A program made the position numbers and the translations under genes. From positions 1-6,117 of the forward strand of contig JAGWAK010000107.1 in the NCBI GenBank assembly GCA_021296435.1: a stretch of DNA of 6,117 bases, read 5' to 3'. This DNA comes from Acidimicrobiia bacterium (GTDB lineage Bacteria > Actinomycetota > Acidimicrobiia > Acidimicrobiales > CATQHL01). The notes under the pieces were generated by a model that did no database searches, had not been told where the DNA came from, and worked only from the letters and a program-made list of their open reading frames with translations. Of the stretch, positions 1 to 6,117 are shown in pieces (the first letter of the stretch is position 1; every line of letters starts with the position of its first letter).

Positions 1-486
1 CTGATCCTGGACATGACCATTGCGGAGAACATCGCCTTGTCCGACATCCCCGCCGGCGCGTACAACATGACGGGCCTGTTGGACTGGCGCGGGGTCCGTC
101 GCCGAGCCCGTGAGCTGCTCGAGGAGTACGACGTGCGGCCGCCCGATCCGGACCTGCTGGCCTCCAGCCTCTCCGGTGGCAATCAGCAGAAAGTGGTGCT
201 GGCCCGCGAGCTGTCGCGGGATCCACGGGTGCTCGTGGCCGACAACCCCACTTGGGGCCTCGACGTCGGCGCCATCGACTACGTGCATCGCCGGTTGCTC
301 GACGTCAAGCACAGCGGCGCAGCCGTGTTGCTGCTGTCGATGGACCTCGAGGAACTCCTGAAGCTGAGTGACCGCCTGATCGTGCTCTTCCGGGGTCGCA
401 TCGTGCTGGAACGCTCTGTGCGGGACCTGGATATGGACGAGTTGGCACTTGCGATGGCCGGCAGAACGGCGGAGGCGGCGGTCTAG
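1..486 (+). CDS. ABC transporter ATPase, nucleoside/simple-sugar (NupA/YufO-like) class, C-terminal part
   Basis: The frame is open from base 1, so the true start lies upstream and only the last 161 residues are seen. They are the end of an ABC ATPase domain: a signature LSGGNQQKV at window residues 57-65, a Walker B-like VLVADNP, then PTWGLDVGA, and the distal LSMDLEELL and SDRLIVLFRGRIV segments. LSGGNQQKV plus GLDVGA is typical of the second ATPase domain of fused double-domain sugar and nucleoside importers; the replacement of the catalytic Glu after the Walker B Asp (here Asn) points to the COG3845 nucleoside-type group, whose second site is normally degenerate. The usual Arg of PTRGLD is Trp here. 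The protein would energise uptake at the inner face of the membrane. Its permeases are not in the window and would have to lie upstream. It belongs to a different transporter class from the Liv genes that follow. Class is fairly sure; substrate is unknown. Confidence 0.85.
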   Translation: MILDMTIAENIALSDIPAGAYNMTGLLDWRGVRRRARELLEEYDVRPPDPDLLASSLSGGNQQKVVLARELSRDPRVLVADNPTWGLDVGAIDYVHRRLLDVKHSGAAVLLLSMDLEELLKLSDRLIVLFRGRIVLERSVRDLDMDELALAMAGRTAEAAV

Positions 487-496
487 AGAGCCGCCC

Positions 497-515
497 GGGG
501 CCCGCACGAGGCCCC
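497..515 (+). terminator. GC-rich hairpin after the ATPase gene, possible terminator
   Basis: GGGGCC at 497-502 pairs perfectly with GGCCCC at 510-515 around a 7-base loop, starting 11 bases after the stop codon at 484-486. No T-run follows, so it is not a classic intrinsic terminator, although high-GC bacteria often lack the T-run. Its place between two different transporter systems supports a boundary role. The call rests on position and stem only. Confidence 0.35.
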
Positions 516-522
516 CTGTCAG

Positions 523-553
523 TTGCACACGGGAACAGCCGCCCTGCTACTGT
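523..553 (+). promoter_or_regulatory. Weak candidate promoter for the Liv-type operon
   Basis: TTGCAC at 523-528 resembles a -35 box and TACTGT at 548-553 keeps the TAnnnT core of a -10 box; the 19-base spacer is longer than ideal. It lies between the hairpin at 497-515 and the binding-protein gene, where an operon promoter would be expected. The match is poor enough to arise by chance in this sequence, so it is offered as the best candidate only. Confidence 0.25.
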
Positions 554-571
554 GTTTTCAACGGGATTGAA

Positions 572-587
572 GCTCTGTACTCAGAGC
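572..587. promoter_or_regulatory. Perfect inverted repeat in the leader of the binding-protein gene
   Basis: GCTCTG (572-577) and CAGAGC (582-587) form a perfect 6-bp inverted repeat around a TACT loop. It sits about 20 bases downstream of the candidate -10 box and 13 bases before the ribosome binding site. It could be a regulator's operator or a small RNA hairpin in the 5' leader. No regulator gene is in the window to pair it with, so the role is open. Confidence 0.3.
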
Positions 588-600
588 GCAACAGAAAGTG

Positions 601-607
601 AGAGGGG
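601..607 (+). promoter_or_regulatory. Ribosome binding site deciding the binding-protein start
   Basis: AGAGGGG ends 4 bases before the GTG at 612-614. It favours that GTG over the in-frame GTG at 552, which would put 20 unrelated residues ahead of an otherwise ideal lipoprotein signal peptide. Confidence 0.7.
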
Positions 608-611
608 AAAC

Positions 612-1835
612 GTGCGACGCATTTTTCTGCCATTGCTCGCGATCGTGGTCTTGGGCGGTGTCGTCCTCAGCTGCGGCGACGACGACGAGGGGCCGGTCAA
701 GCTCGGCTTTCTCGCCGGACTCTCTGGGGACTACTCCGAATGGGGTCCACCCAGCCAGGACGGCGCAGAGGCCGCTATCGGCGTCATCAACGACAACGGT
801 GGCATCCTCGGGCGCGATGCCGAACTCGTGGTGCAGGACAACCTGTCCACCCCTGAGGGCGCAGTCACGGGCTACAACCGGATCCGCGAGGAAATCGACG
901 CACTCGGCGGCGTCGAGTCTGACGGGGCCGTGGCCCTGCTCGACACCGTGGCCGAGGACGAGATGCCGACCATGTGCCCGGCCTGCGGCACGACCGTGCT
1001 CGACACCGAGGGCGGCAACTACATCTGGCGCATCACCGCTTCGGACACCACCTACGGCATCATCTCCGCGCAGCTTGCCCGCGATGCCGGCTACGGCCGG
1101 GTGAACATGCTGGTGCAGCAGACCGAGGGCACCGAGAGCCCGGCCAACGTCTTCAAGGACGTCTGGGAGAACAAGATCGGCGGCCAGATCGGCGAAGACG
1201 TGCGCTTCAACCCAGGCCTCGACAGCTACCAGGCCCAGGTCGAGCAGGCCTTCTCGGGTGACCCCGACGCCGTCTACATCGGCGCTGGCCCCCAGGCCGG
1301 GATCCCGATCCTCCGGGAGTACATCGCCAGGGGCTACACCGCCGCGATCCTGGTCTCCCCCGACCTGCAGGTGCCCGACATCGCCGAGGTCGCCTCTGAG
1401 CTGCCGACCGGCCGGATTCTGGCCGCCCAGGTCACCGACGACTTCGACTCCCCCGCGTACGCTGCCTTCGCTGCGGCGCACCAGGAATATGCAGGCAAGC
1501 CGCCCCCGACGGGGTTCTACGAGACCAACCAGTTCGACCAGTACATCGTTCTGGCGCTGGCGATGACCGCCGCCGAGTCCACCGACGGCCCCGACGTGGC
1601 GGCGCAGATTTACAGCATCGTGAACGCGCCGGGCACCAAGGTGTACACGTACGCCGACGGCGTCGCAGCGCTCGAGCGCGGCGAGCAGATCGACTACGAC
1701 GGCCCCTCGGGCTCGATCGAGTTGCACACCTCGACCGGCAACCTGGTGTCGCCGAAGGTGGCGGTGAACCACATCGTCAACGGCAGCTACACCGAGCGCG
1801 AAGTCATCGAACTGGACGCAAGCCTGGGCCGGTAG
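612..1835 (+). CDS. Substrate-binding lipoprotein of a branched-chain-amino-acid-type (LivK-like) ABC importer
   Basis: This 407-residue protein is the extracytoplasmic receptor of the importer encoded downstream. It begins with a lipoprotein signal peptide: two Arg at residues 2-3, a hydrophobic stretch to about residue 19, and lipobox VLSC with the lipidated Cys at 21. An acidic GDDDEG linker follows. The mature part is a type I periplasmic-binding fold (Peripla_BP_6 family): the opening strand LGFLAGLSG at 31-39, an INDNGGILGR stretch typical of the first lobe, and IWRITASD, matching the family's FRT-x-x-SD segment. Length fits the family. The only two Cys of the mature body form a CPAC motif at 122-125, where relatives usually carry small or hydroxyl residues near the ligand; this is unusual. 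The next gene begins about 25 bases after the stop. The ligand could be a branched-chain or other amino acid, an amide, or an aromatic acid; the neighbouring oxygenase leans toward the last. Confidence 0.9.
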   Translation: MRRIFLPLLAIVVLGGVVLSCGDDDEGPVKLGFLAGLSGDYSEWGPPSQDGAEAAIGVINDNGGILGRDAELVVQDNLSTPEGAVTGYNRIREEIDALGGVESDGAVALLDTVAEDEMPTMCPACGTTVLDTEGGNYIWRITASDTTYGIISAQLARDAGYGRVNMLVQQTEGTESPANVFKDVWENKIGGQIGEDVRFNPGLDSYQAQVEQAFSGDPDAVYIGAGPQAGIPILREYIARGYTAAILVSPDLQVPDIAEVASELPTGRILAAQVTDDFDSPAYAAFAAAHQEYAGKPPPTGFYETNQFDQYIVLALAMTAAESTDGPDVAAQIYSIVNAPGTKVYTYADGVAALERGEQIDYDGPSGSIELHTSTGNLVSPKVAVNHIVNGSYTEREVIELDASLGR

Positions 1836-1860
1836 CCCAAGCCGTTCGACAAGTAGACCG

Positions 1861-3008
1861 ATGATCATCCCGGCGCGACCCCGCCCAACGGTGGGGCCGC
1901 CCCGGGGATCGGATCTGTTCGCGTCGGGCTGACCACCGGGGGGGTTCTGGCCGCCGCCACGGTCGGCTTCGCCCTCATCCGCCAAACCGAGAACTTCCTG
2001 CACATTGCCCACGGGCAGGTGCTGGCGCTTGGCGCCTACCTGTCCATCATCCTCATCACAAACGGCGGGCTCAACGTGTTCGTGGCCGGTCTGGTGGCCA
2101 TGGTGCTCATGGGCATCCTGGGGGTGGCTCTGGGAGCAGTGGTCTTCAAGCCGGTGGCCGACCAGGGCGGCAACGTGCTGCTGTTCACGTCCATCGGCCT
2201 CGCCTTCGTGATCTACGGGGCGATCATCGCCACTTTCGGCACCGTCCTGCGCAAGGTCCCGGTGGGCCTCGGCGGCCGCATCGAATTCTCCGTTGCGGAG
2301 TTCGTGCTGGTTCTGGCGCTGGCCGCGGCTCTGGCGACGCTGGTGGGTTGGGTGCTGGCCAATCGTGCCCGCCGCGCCGAGCACCGCGAGGTGGCCGGCA
2401 CGTGGGCCGGACTCTGGGCCGCCCGCGGGACCGGGCTGATGCTGGCCCTCATCACCGCCGCCATCCTTGTCATGTTCGTGCTGGCTACCCAGAGCGACGG
2501 ATTCGGCACGGGGTCGCACAACGGCGTCGACATCGCCACCAGCGAGTTGGCGATGATCCTGCTGTCACTGGGGGCCGTGCTTAGCCTGCAGTTCTTCCTG
2601 TCGCTGACGCGTATGGGCCGCTGGCTACGCGCCGCGGCCTCGAACCCCTCCCTGGCAGCGGTACGCGGCATACCGGTGCGGGTCGTCTCGGGTGTCGTGT
2701 GGTTCATCGGCTCGGCACTGGCCGCCATGGCCGGAGTGATGATCGCGGTGCGCCGCGGTGGCGTCACGACCCCGCTGGGCTGGGAGAACATCCTGGTGAT
2801 CCTGTCCGCGGCCGTCCTCGGCGGCACCGGCAGCATCATGGGAGTGATGGCAGCAGCGGTACTCCTGGGCCTGGCCATGGATGTGAGCGCGCTGTGGATC
2901 CCCACCGCCTACCGGCTGGTGGTGGCGTTCGGAGCGCTGATCCTCGTGCTGCTCGTGCGCCCTGAGGGGTTGTTCAGCACCCGCCGCCGGGCGGAGCAGG
3001 CTTCGTGA
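1861..3008 (+). CDS. livH: LivH-type ABC permease, with an apparent frameshift near its 5' end
   Basis: This is the first membrane channel subunit (BPD_transp_2 family). Read straight, its frame is open from 1857 but holds no ATG, GTG or TTG before the GTG at 2019, which lies inside the conserved HIAHGQVLALGAY segment and so cannot be the true start. An ATG at 1861 in the neighbouring frame gives 23 residues ending SDLFASG, then stops at TGA 1930-1932. Joining the frames by one missing base near 1929 gives SGLTTGG, a good match to the family's first helix. The restored protein has 382 residues. In that numbering the conserved pieces are the AHG motif at 50-52, the cytoplasmic coupling segment from about 250 (TRMGRWLRAAASN), GGTGS at 321-325 and the terminal RPEGLF at 367-372. 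It is longer than the usual roughly 290-310 residues because of extra hydrophobic segments around 148-215. No strong ribosome binding site precedes 1861. The stop overlaps the LivM start by 4 bases. Confidence 0.8.
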
Positions 3009-4057
3009 ACACTCTTGCCGCCATCAGCGCCCTGGGGTCCCCCACCTTCTGGATGAGCCTGTTCATGCTCATCGGCATCTACGCCGCGGTCACCATGCTG
3101 CTGAACGTGGAGGCCGGATGGGGCGGCATGTGGGACCTTGGCATCGTGGGACTGCTGGCCATCGGCTCCTACACCTACACGATCGTGACGAACCCCCCCG
3201 GGGAGTTCGATGTGGTCTACTCCCCCGGCTGGCCCGTCTGGGCGGGAATCCTCGCAGCCATGGCCACGACGGGGATCGTGGCCTTCCTCGTCGGACTACC
3301 CGCTCTGCGAGCGAGGCGCGAATACTTCTTGATCATCACCTTCGCGTTCGCAGAGGTGTTCCGCCAGCTAGCGATCAACCTGCGCGACGTCACCCACGGC
3401 ACCGTGGGCTTCAGCAGCGTGGCGCGACCGTTCGAGAGCTTCTTCGAGAAAGACGCCCTGCGAGGCGTCCTGCTCGCCGTGACCTGGGCCGCTGCGCTGC
3501 TGGTCTACGCGCTGACCCGCAGGATCAGCCGCTCGGGCTACGGGCGGGCGCTGCGGGCGATGCGTGACAACGAGCCGGTGGCTCTGTCGCTGGGGATCCG
3601 GGTCAGCTGGCTGCGCCTGCAGACCTTCGTGCTGGTGGGCGTCGCCGTCGGCGGCGTCGCCCCGCTCTACCTGTGGTGGTTGCGCTACGTGGCACCCTCT
3701 GTGTTCGAGCCGCAGTTCACGTTCACAGCATGGACCGCGCTCGTACTCGGGGGCATCGCCAGCCGGTCCGGAGCCGTGCTGGGTGTAGGTGTCCTGCTGC
3801 TCTTCACCGAGTTGGTGGAGTTGATCGACGTGCCGCCGGAGTTCCGCAACGTGCACGTGGCCGTGCATCCCCTGGCCATCGGCCTGCTCTTGGTGTTGGT
3901 GCTGCGCTTCCGGCCCGAGGGACTGCTCTCCGAACGCGGGACGTTCGGGGCACGAGCCCGCCAGACGACTGCTCTCGACGGAGCCGGTGCGGCCGTGGCG
4001 TCGCGGCTGCGGCGCTTGAGCCTGCGTGGAGACTCCGGGAATGAGGAAGCGCCGTGA
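3005..4057 (+). CDS. livM: LivM-type ABC permease
   Basis: This 350-residue protein is the second channel subunit and should pair with LivH. It starts at a GTG overlapping the LivH stop (GTGA), with GGAG at 2993-2996 as ribosome binding site. A first membrane helix at about 15-35 leads to the AGWGG...IGSYTYT region (37-59), matching the family's AGYxG...GAYT. The LRARREYFLIITFAFAEVFR segment at 101-120 corresponds to LRxxGxYxAIxTLAFxE. The cytoplasmic coupling segment runs from about 176 (RSGYGRALRAMRDNEPVALSLGI), and GGIASRSGAVLG at 249-260 is the late conserved glycine motif. RPEGLL at 303-308 ends the core; a polar, Arg-rich tail of about 40 residues follows and is probably cytoplasmic. 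The family is clear; substrate specificity is not readable from the permease. Confidence 0.9.
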   Translation: MNTLAAISALGSPTFWMSLFMLIGIYAAVTMLLNVEAGWGGMWDLGIVGLLAIGSYTYTIVTNPPGEFDVVYSPGWPVWAGILAAMATTGIVAFLVGLPALRARREYFLIITFAFAEVFRQLAINLRDVTHGTVGFSSVARPFESFFEKDALRGVLLAVTWAAALLVYALTRRISRSGYGRALRAMRDNEPVALSLGIRVSWLRLQTFVLVGVAVGGVAPLYLWWLRYVAPSVFEPQFTFTAWTALVLGGIASRSGAVLGVGVLLLFTELVELIDVPPEFRNVHVAVHPLAIGLLLVLVLRFRPEGLLSERGTFGARARQTTALDGAGAAVASRLRRLSLRGDSGNEEAP

Positions 4058-4830
4058 CCGCCACGGATAAGACGAGCAGCGGCGCCATGTTGAGCACGCA
4101 CGGCCTGTACAAGGCCTTCGGCGGCAACGTGGCGGTGCACGACGTGTCTTTGGACCTGTACCCGGATCGCATCACCGCCCTCATCGGCCCCAACGGCGCC
4201 GGCAAGACGACGCTGTTCAACATCATCACCGGCTACGAACGACCGGATTCCGGTGACATCACTTTCGACGGCAACCGTGTGGGCGGGATGGCCCCATGGC
4301 AGATCTCCCGGCGAGGGGTTGCGCGCACGTTCCAAACACCCGTGGGCTTTCCCACGATGACGCTCTGGGAGAGCATGCAGGTGGCGGGCGCCTCGCACGC
4401 GGTGCTCACGGGGATGCTGACGACCCGGGGCCGGCGCGAGACCGCCAAATTGTCGCGGCGGGCCGACGAGATTCTGGACCACCTTGGTCTTGACAAATTG
4501 CTCGACACTCCGGTGGACGAGTTGGCCGCCGGCGACCGCAAGCTGGCAGAGTTGGCGCGGCAGCTCATGAGCCAGCCCCGCCTGCTGCTCCTCGACGAGC
4601 CCGCGGCAGGAGTCAACCCCGGTGCCATCTCGCGGCTCTCGGACTTGATTCGCGACGTTCATCGCAGCGGCATCGCCCTGATGATCATCGACCACAACCT
4701 CTCCTTCGTGCTCGACGTGGCGGACTACGTGCACGTCATGGCCAACGGGCGGATCATCGCCGAGGGCACCCCCGAGGAGATCGCCGCCAGCCCACTGGTG
4801 CGCCAGGTCTACATGGGAGTGGACGCGTGA
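4054..4830 (+). CDS. livG: LivG-type ABC transporter ATPase
   Basis: This 258-residue ATPase should bind the cytoplasmic face of LivH/LivM. It starts at a GTG overlapping the LivM stop (GTGA), preceded by GAGGAAG at 4043-4049. Motifs in order are Walker A GPNGAGKTT at 45-53, the Q-loop Gln94 in ARTFQTP, Walker B LLLLDEP at 177-183 with Asp181 and Glu182, the D-loop AAGVNP at 184-189, and the switch His214 in IIDHN. The C-terminal GRIIAEGTPEEI and VYMG pieces are typical of LivG (BCA_ABC_TP_C). The oddity is the signature motif: LAAGD at 157-161 instead of LSGGQ or the LSYGQ-like form usual in LivG, so the Ser that contacts the ATP gamma-phosphate is Ala. Everything else looks intact. The stop overlaps the LivF start. 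Confidence 0.93.
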   Translation: MTATDKTSSGAMLSTHGLYKAFGGNVAVHDVSLDLYPDRITALIGPNGAGKTTLFNIITGYERPDSGDITFDGNRVGGMAPWQISRRGVARTFQTPVGFPTMTLWESMQVAGASHAVLTGMLTTRGRRETAKLSRRADEILDHLGLDKLLDTPVDELAAGDRKLAELARQLMSQPRLLLLDEPAAGVNPGAISRLSDLIRDVHRSGIALMIIDHNLSFVLDVADYVHVMANGRIIAEGTPEEIAASPLVRQVYMGVDA

Positions 4831-5597
4831 ACGACGAAGCCGCCACGAGCGCCTCGCCGGGCAAGTCGCCGGCTTCGAGTCTGGTGCTCAGCGACGTGGA
4901 CTCCGGCTACGGCGACCTGCCCATCCTGCACGGCGTCAGCCTCGAGGTGGCGCCGGCGGAGATCGTCGCGGTGATCGGACCCAACGGTGCCGGGAAGTCG
5001 ACCCTGATGAAGACCCTGTTCGGGCTGCTGGCGCTGCGAGGCGGCACGATGACCTTCGGGGACGAGGACTTGGGGCAGATCAGCGCGGCGAGACGCGCCG
5101 AATTGGGCATGGCCTACGTTCCCCAGGAGGGCAGCACCTTCCCGGAACTCACCGTGTACGACAACCTCGCGGTCAGCCTGCTGCGCGAGTCCACGCTGAC
5201 TCAGAGCCGGCACATCAACGAGATGCTGGAATCCTTCCCGGCACTGCAAGAGTTGCGGCGCGCCCGCGCCGGCACGCTGTCCGGTGGCGAGCGCCAGATG
5301 CTGGCCATCGCCTCGGCCATGATCTCACAGCCCCGGTTCCTGGCTCTCGACGAGCCCACCACCGGGCTCGCACCCTCGATCGTGCAGGAGCGCATCGCCG
5401 ACATCGTGGCCGTCCGCGAGCGGGGCACGTCAGTGCTGTGGGTCATCGAGGAGAGCCCGATGCTGTGCCTGCCGCACGTGGACAGGGTCTACGTGCTCAA
5501 CTCCGGCGTCCTGGGACCGTCCCAGCCGGCCGCCGACATGCTCGACGAGGAATTGCTGCAGGCCACGTTCTTCGGCATCGACCACCATCGGGAGTAA
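4827..5597 (+). CDS. livF: LivF-type ABC transporter ATPase
   Basis: This 256-residue protein is the second ATPase, expected to form a heterodimer with LivG. It starts at a GTG overlapping the LivG stop (GTGA), with GGGAG at 4815-4819 as ribosome binding site. The first 18 residues are polar and low in complexity. Then come Walker A GPNGAGKST at 51-59, the Q-loop Gln100 in YVPQEG (a LivF hallmark context), the signature LSGGERQ at 151-157 and Walker B FLALDEP at 171-177. At the switch position the sequence reads VIEESP, with Glu209 where most ABC ATPases have His and LivF proteins normally have Gln in VEQN. The C-terminal piece diverges from the usual VLENGxI form (VLNSGVLG). The protein is otherwise a full-length family member. 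Confidence 0.92.
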   Translation: MNDEAATSASPGKSPASSLVLSDVDSGYGDLPILHGVSLEVAPAEIVAVIGPNGAGKSTLMKTLFGLLALRGGTMTFGDEDLGQISAARRAELGMAYVPQEGSTFPELTVYDNLAVSLLRESTLTQSRHINEMLESFPALQELRRARAGTLSGGERQMLAIASAMISQPRFLALDEPTTGLAPSIVQERIADIVAVRERGTSVLWVIEESPMLCLPHVDRVYVLNSGVLGPSQPAADMLDEELLQATFFGIDHHRE

Positions 5598-5610
5598 CGA
5601 GACTTCGATC

Positions 5611-5619
5611 GAGGGGGAG
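5611..5619 (+). promoter_or_regulatory. Strong ribosome binding site of the Rieske oxygenase gene
   Basis: GAGGGGGAG ends 2 bases before the ATG at 5622-5624; its purine core sits at a workable distance from the start. The whole gap from the LivF stop is 24 bases and shows no terminator, so this gene is probably read from the transporter transcript while translated independently. Confidence 0.6.
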
Positions 5620-5621
5620 CC

Positions 5622-6117
5622 ATGACCACCACAGCGCCGGTTACGAGTCTCAACGAAATCGGAGGCGACCCTCCCGACCTCACCAACTACTGGCACCCGG
5701 TGCTGGAATCGGCCGAGGTGACCGCGGACGCGCCGATTGGGTTCGAATTGCTGGAACGGCGGCTGGTGGCCTTCCGCGACCAAGCCGGGCAGGCCCGTGT
5801 GCTGGAGGATCTCTGCATACACCGCGGGACGGCCCTGTCGCTGGGTTGGACGACGCCCGAGGGTTGCATCGTGTGCCCGTACCACGGCTGGGAGTACAAC
5901 GGGAACGGGCGCTGCGTGAACATCCCCGCGCTGGAGCCGGGATCGCCCATACCTTCGGTGGCGGGGGTCAAGAGCTTCGCCACCACCGAGCGCTACGGGC
6001 TGGTCTGGATTGCTCTCGCCGATCCGGTGGCGCCGATGACCGAGTGGCCCAGCGGCGAGTGGGAGGACCCCAACGTCGAGATCTGGTACAGCCACCGCTA
6101 TTCGTGGCACGCCTCGG
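5622..6117 (+). CDS. Rieske [2Fe-2S] aromatic-ring-hydroxylating-type oxygenase, N-terminal part
   Basis: The frame runs off the right edge after 165 codons. The visible part is the Rieske domain of an oxygenase alpha subunit. It opens with a short polar stretch, then NYWHPVLESAEV at 22-33, a common start in this family. The [2Fe-2S] ligands are all present: Cys65 and His67 in CIHRG, Cys85 and His88 in CPYHGW. The spacing C-x-H-x17-C-x2-H is the standard Rieske pattern. YNGNGRCVNIP at 92-102 and the RYGLVWIALADP piece are also typical, closest in style to VanA/phenylpropionate-dioxygenase-like single-component terminal oxygenases. The C-terminal catalytic domain with the mononuclear iron ligands lies outside the window, so hydroxylation, demethylation or another oxidation cannot be told apart. 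Electrons would come from a reductase not seen here. Placement right after the importer suggests it acts on the imported compound. Confidence 0.9.
   Translation, partial: MTTTAPVTSLNEIGGDPPDLTNYWHPVLESAEVTADAPIGFELLERRLVAFRDQAGQARVLEDLCIHRGTALSLGWTTPEGCIVCPYHGWEYNGNGRCVNIPALEPGSPIPSVAGVKSFATTERYGLVWIALADPVAPMTEWPSGEWEDPNVEIWYSHRYSWHAS

Noticed and set aside
552..611. In-frame GTG at 552 as start of the binding protein
   Set aside because: It would add 20 residues before an ideal lipoprotein signal peptide and lacks a ribosome binding site, while the GTG at 612 has AGAGGGG just upstream.
1879..1907. Runs of C and G that can pair, as a terminator after the binding-protein gene
   Set aside because: The pairings are short, mutually exclusive and typical of GC-rich sequence; the region also appears to encode the LivH N-terminus, and an operon terminator there is unlikely.
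1938..1944. Run of seven G as the cause of the LivH frameshift
   Set aside because: The upstream reading frame already stops at TGA 1930-1932, before the run, and the frame across the run (TTGGV) is the correct one, so the shift must lie upstream of it.
558..2519. Long open frame of 653 codons on the - strand
   Set aside because: It lies opposite the binding-protein and LivH genes, has Gly/Arg/His-rich low-complexity composition with no recognisable domain, and is the kind of antisense frame that high-GC codon bias produces.
3685..4734. Open frame of 349 codons on the - strand
   Set aside because: It is antisense to the well-supported LivM and LivG genes and shows no domain; a codon-bias shadow.
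5430..6110. Open frame of 226 codons on the - strand across the LivF/Rieske junction
   Set aside because: It covers the Rieske gene, whose [2Fe-2S] ligands are all intact on the + strand, and has no recognisable motif.

Overview
The window is GC-rich on every coding strand. Genes are packed tightly on the + strand, three starts are GTG within GTGA stop/start overlaps, and the lipoprotein runs into an Asp-rich stretch directly after its lipobox cysteine. These traits fit a high-GC, probably actinobacterial genome; such Asp-rich lipoprotein N-termini are common in Acidimicrobiia-like lineages. That taxonomic guess is inference. No rRNA, tRNA, CRISPR array, insertion sequence or integrase was seen.

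Layout, all on the + strand. 1-486: the 3' end of an ATPase of the nucleoside/simple-sugar ABC class, cut by the window edge. 487-611: a 125-base gap with a GC-rich hairpin (possible terminator), a weak promoter-like pair, a perfect 6-bp inverted repeat in the presumed leader, and a ribosome binding site. 612-5597: a complete branched-chain-amino-acid-type (Liv/HAAT) ABC importer in the order substrate-binding lipoprotein, LivH-type permease, LivM-type permease, LivG-type ATPase, LivF-type ATPase. 5622 to the right edge: the N-terminal 165 codons of a Rieske [2Fe-2S] non-heme iron oxygenase.

The five transporter genes should make one importer: a lipoprotein outside the membrane binds the ligand, LivH and LivM form the channel, and LivG and LivF power it. 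The Rieske oxygenase follows LivF after only 24 bases and has its own strong ribosome binding site, so it is probably co-transcribed. Liv-type importers are known to carry aromatic acids as well as amino acids, so uptake and first oxidation of an aromatic or related ring substrate is a reasonable guess; the substrate cannot be read from the sequence.

The most notable points are: (1) the 5' end of the LivH gene is split by an apparent single-base deletion near 1926-1930, so an unaided gene call would lose about 53 N-terminal residues; (2) the two ATPases carry deviations (LAAGD signature in LivG, Glu in place of the switch His in LivF) that fall on the same composite ATP site, suggesting an asymmetric motor; (3) the binding protein has a CPAC motif where the family normally has ligand-contacting small or hydroxyl residues. 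I did not find a clearly new type of system; this is mainly a recognisable import-plus-oxidation operon with some unusual details.
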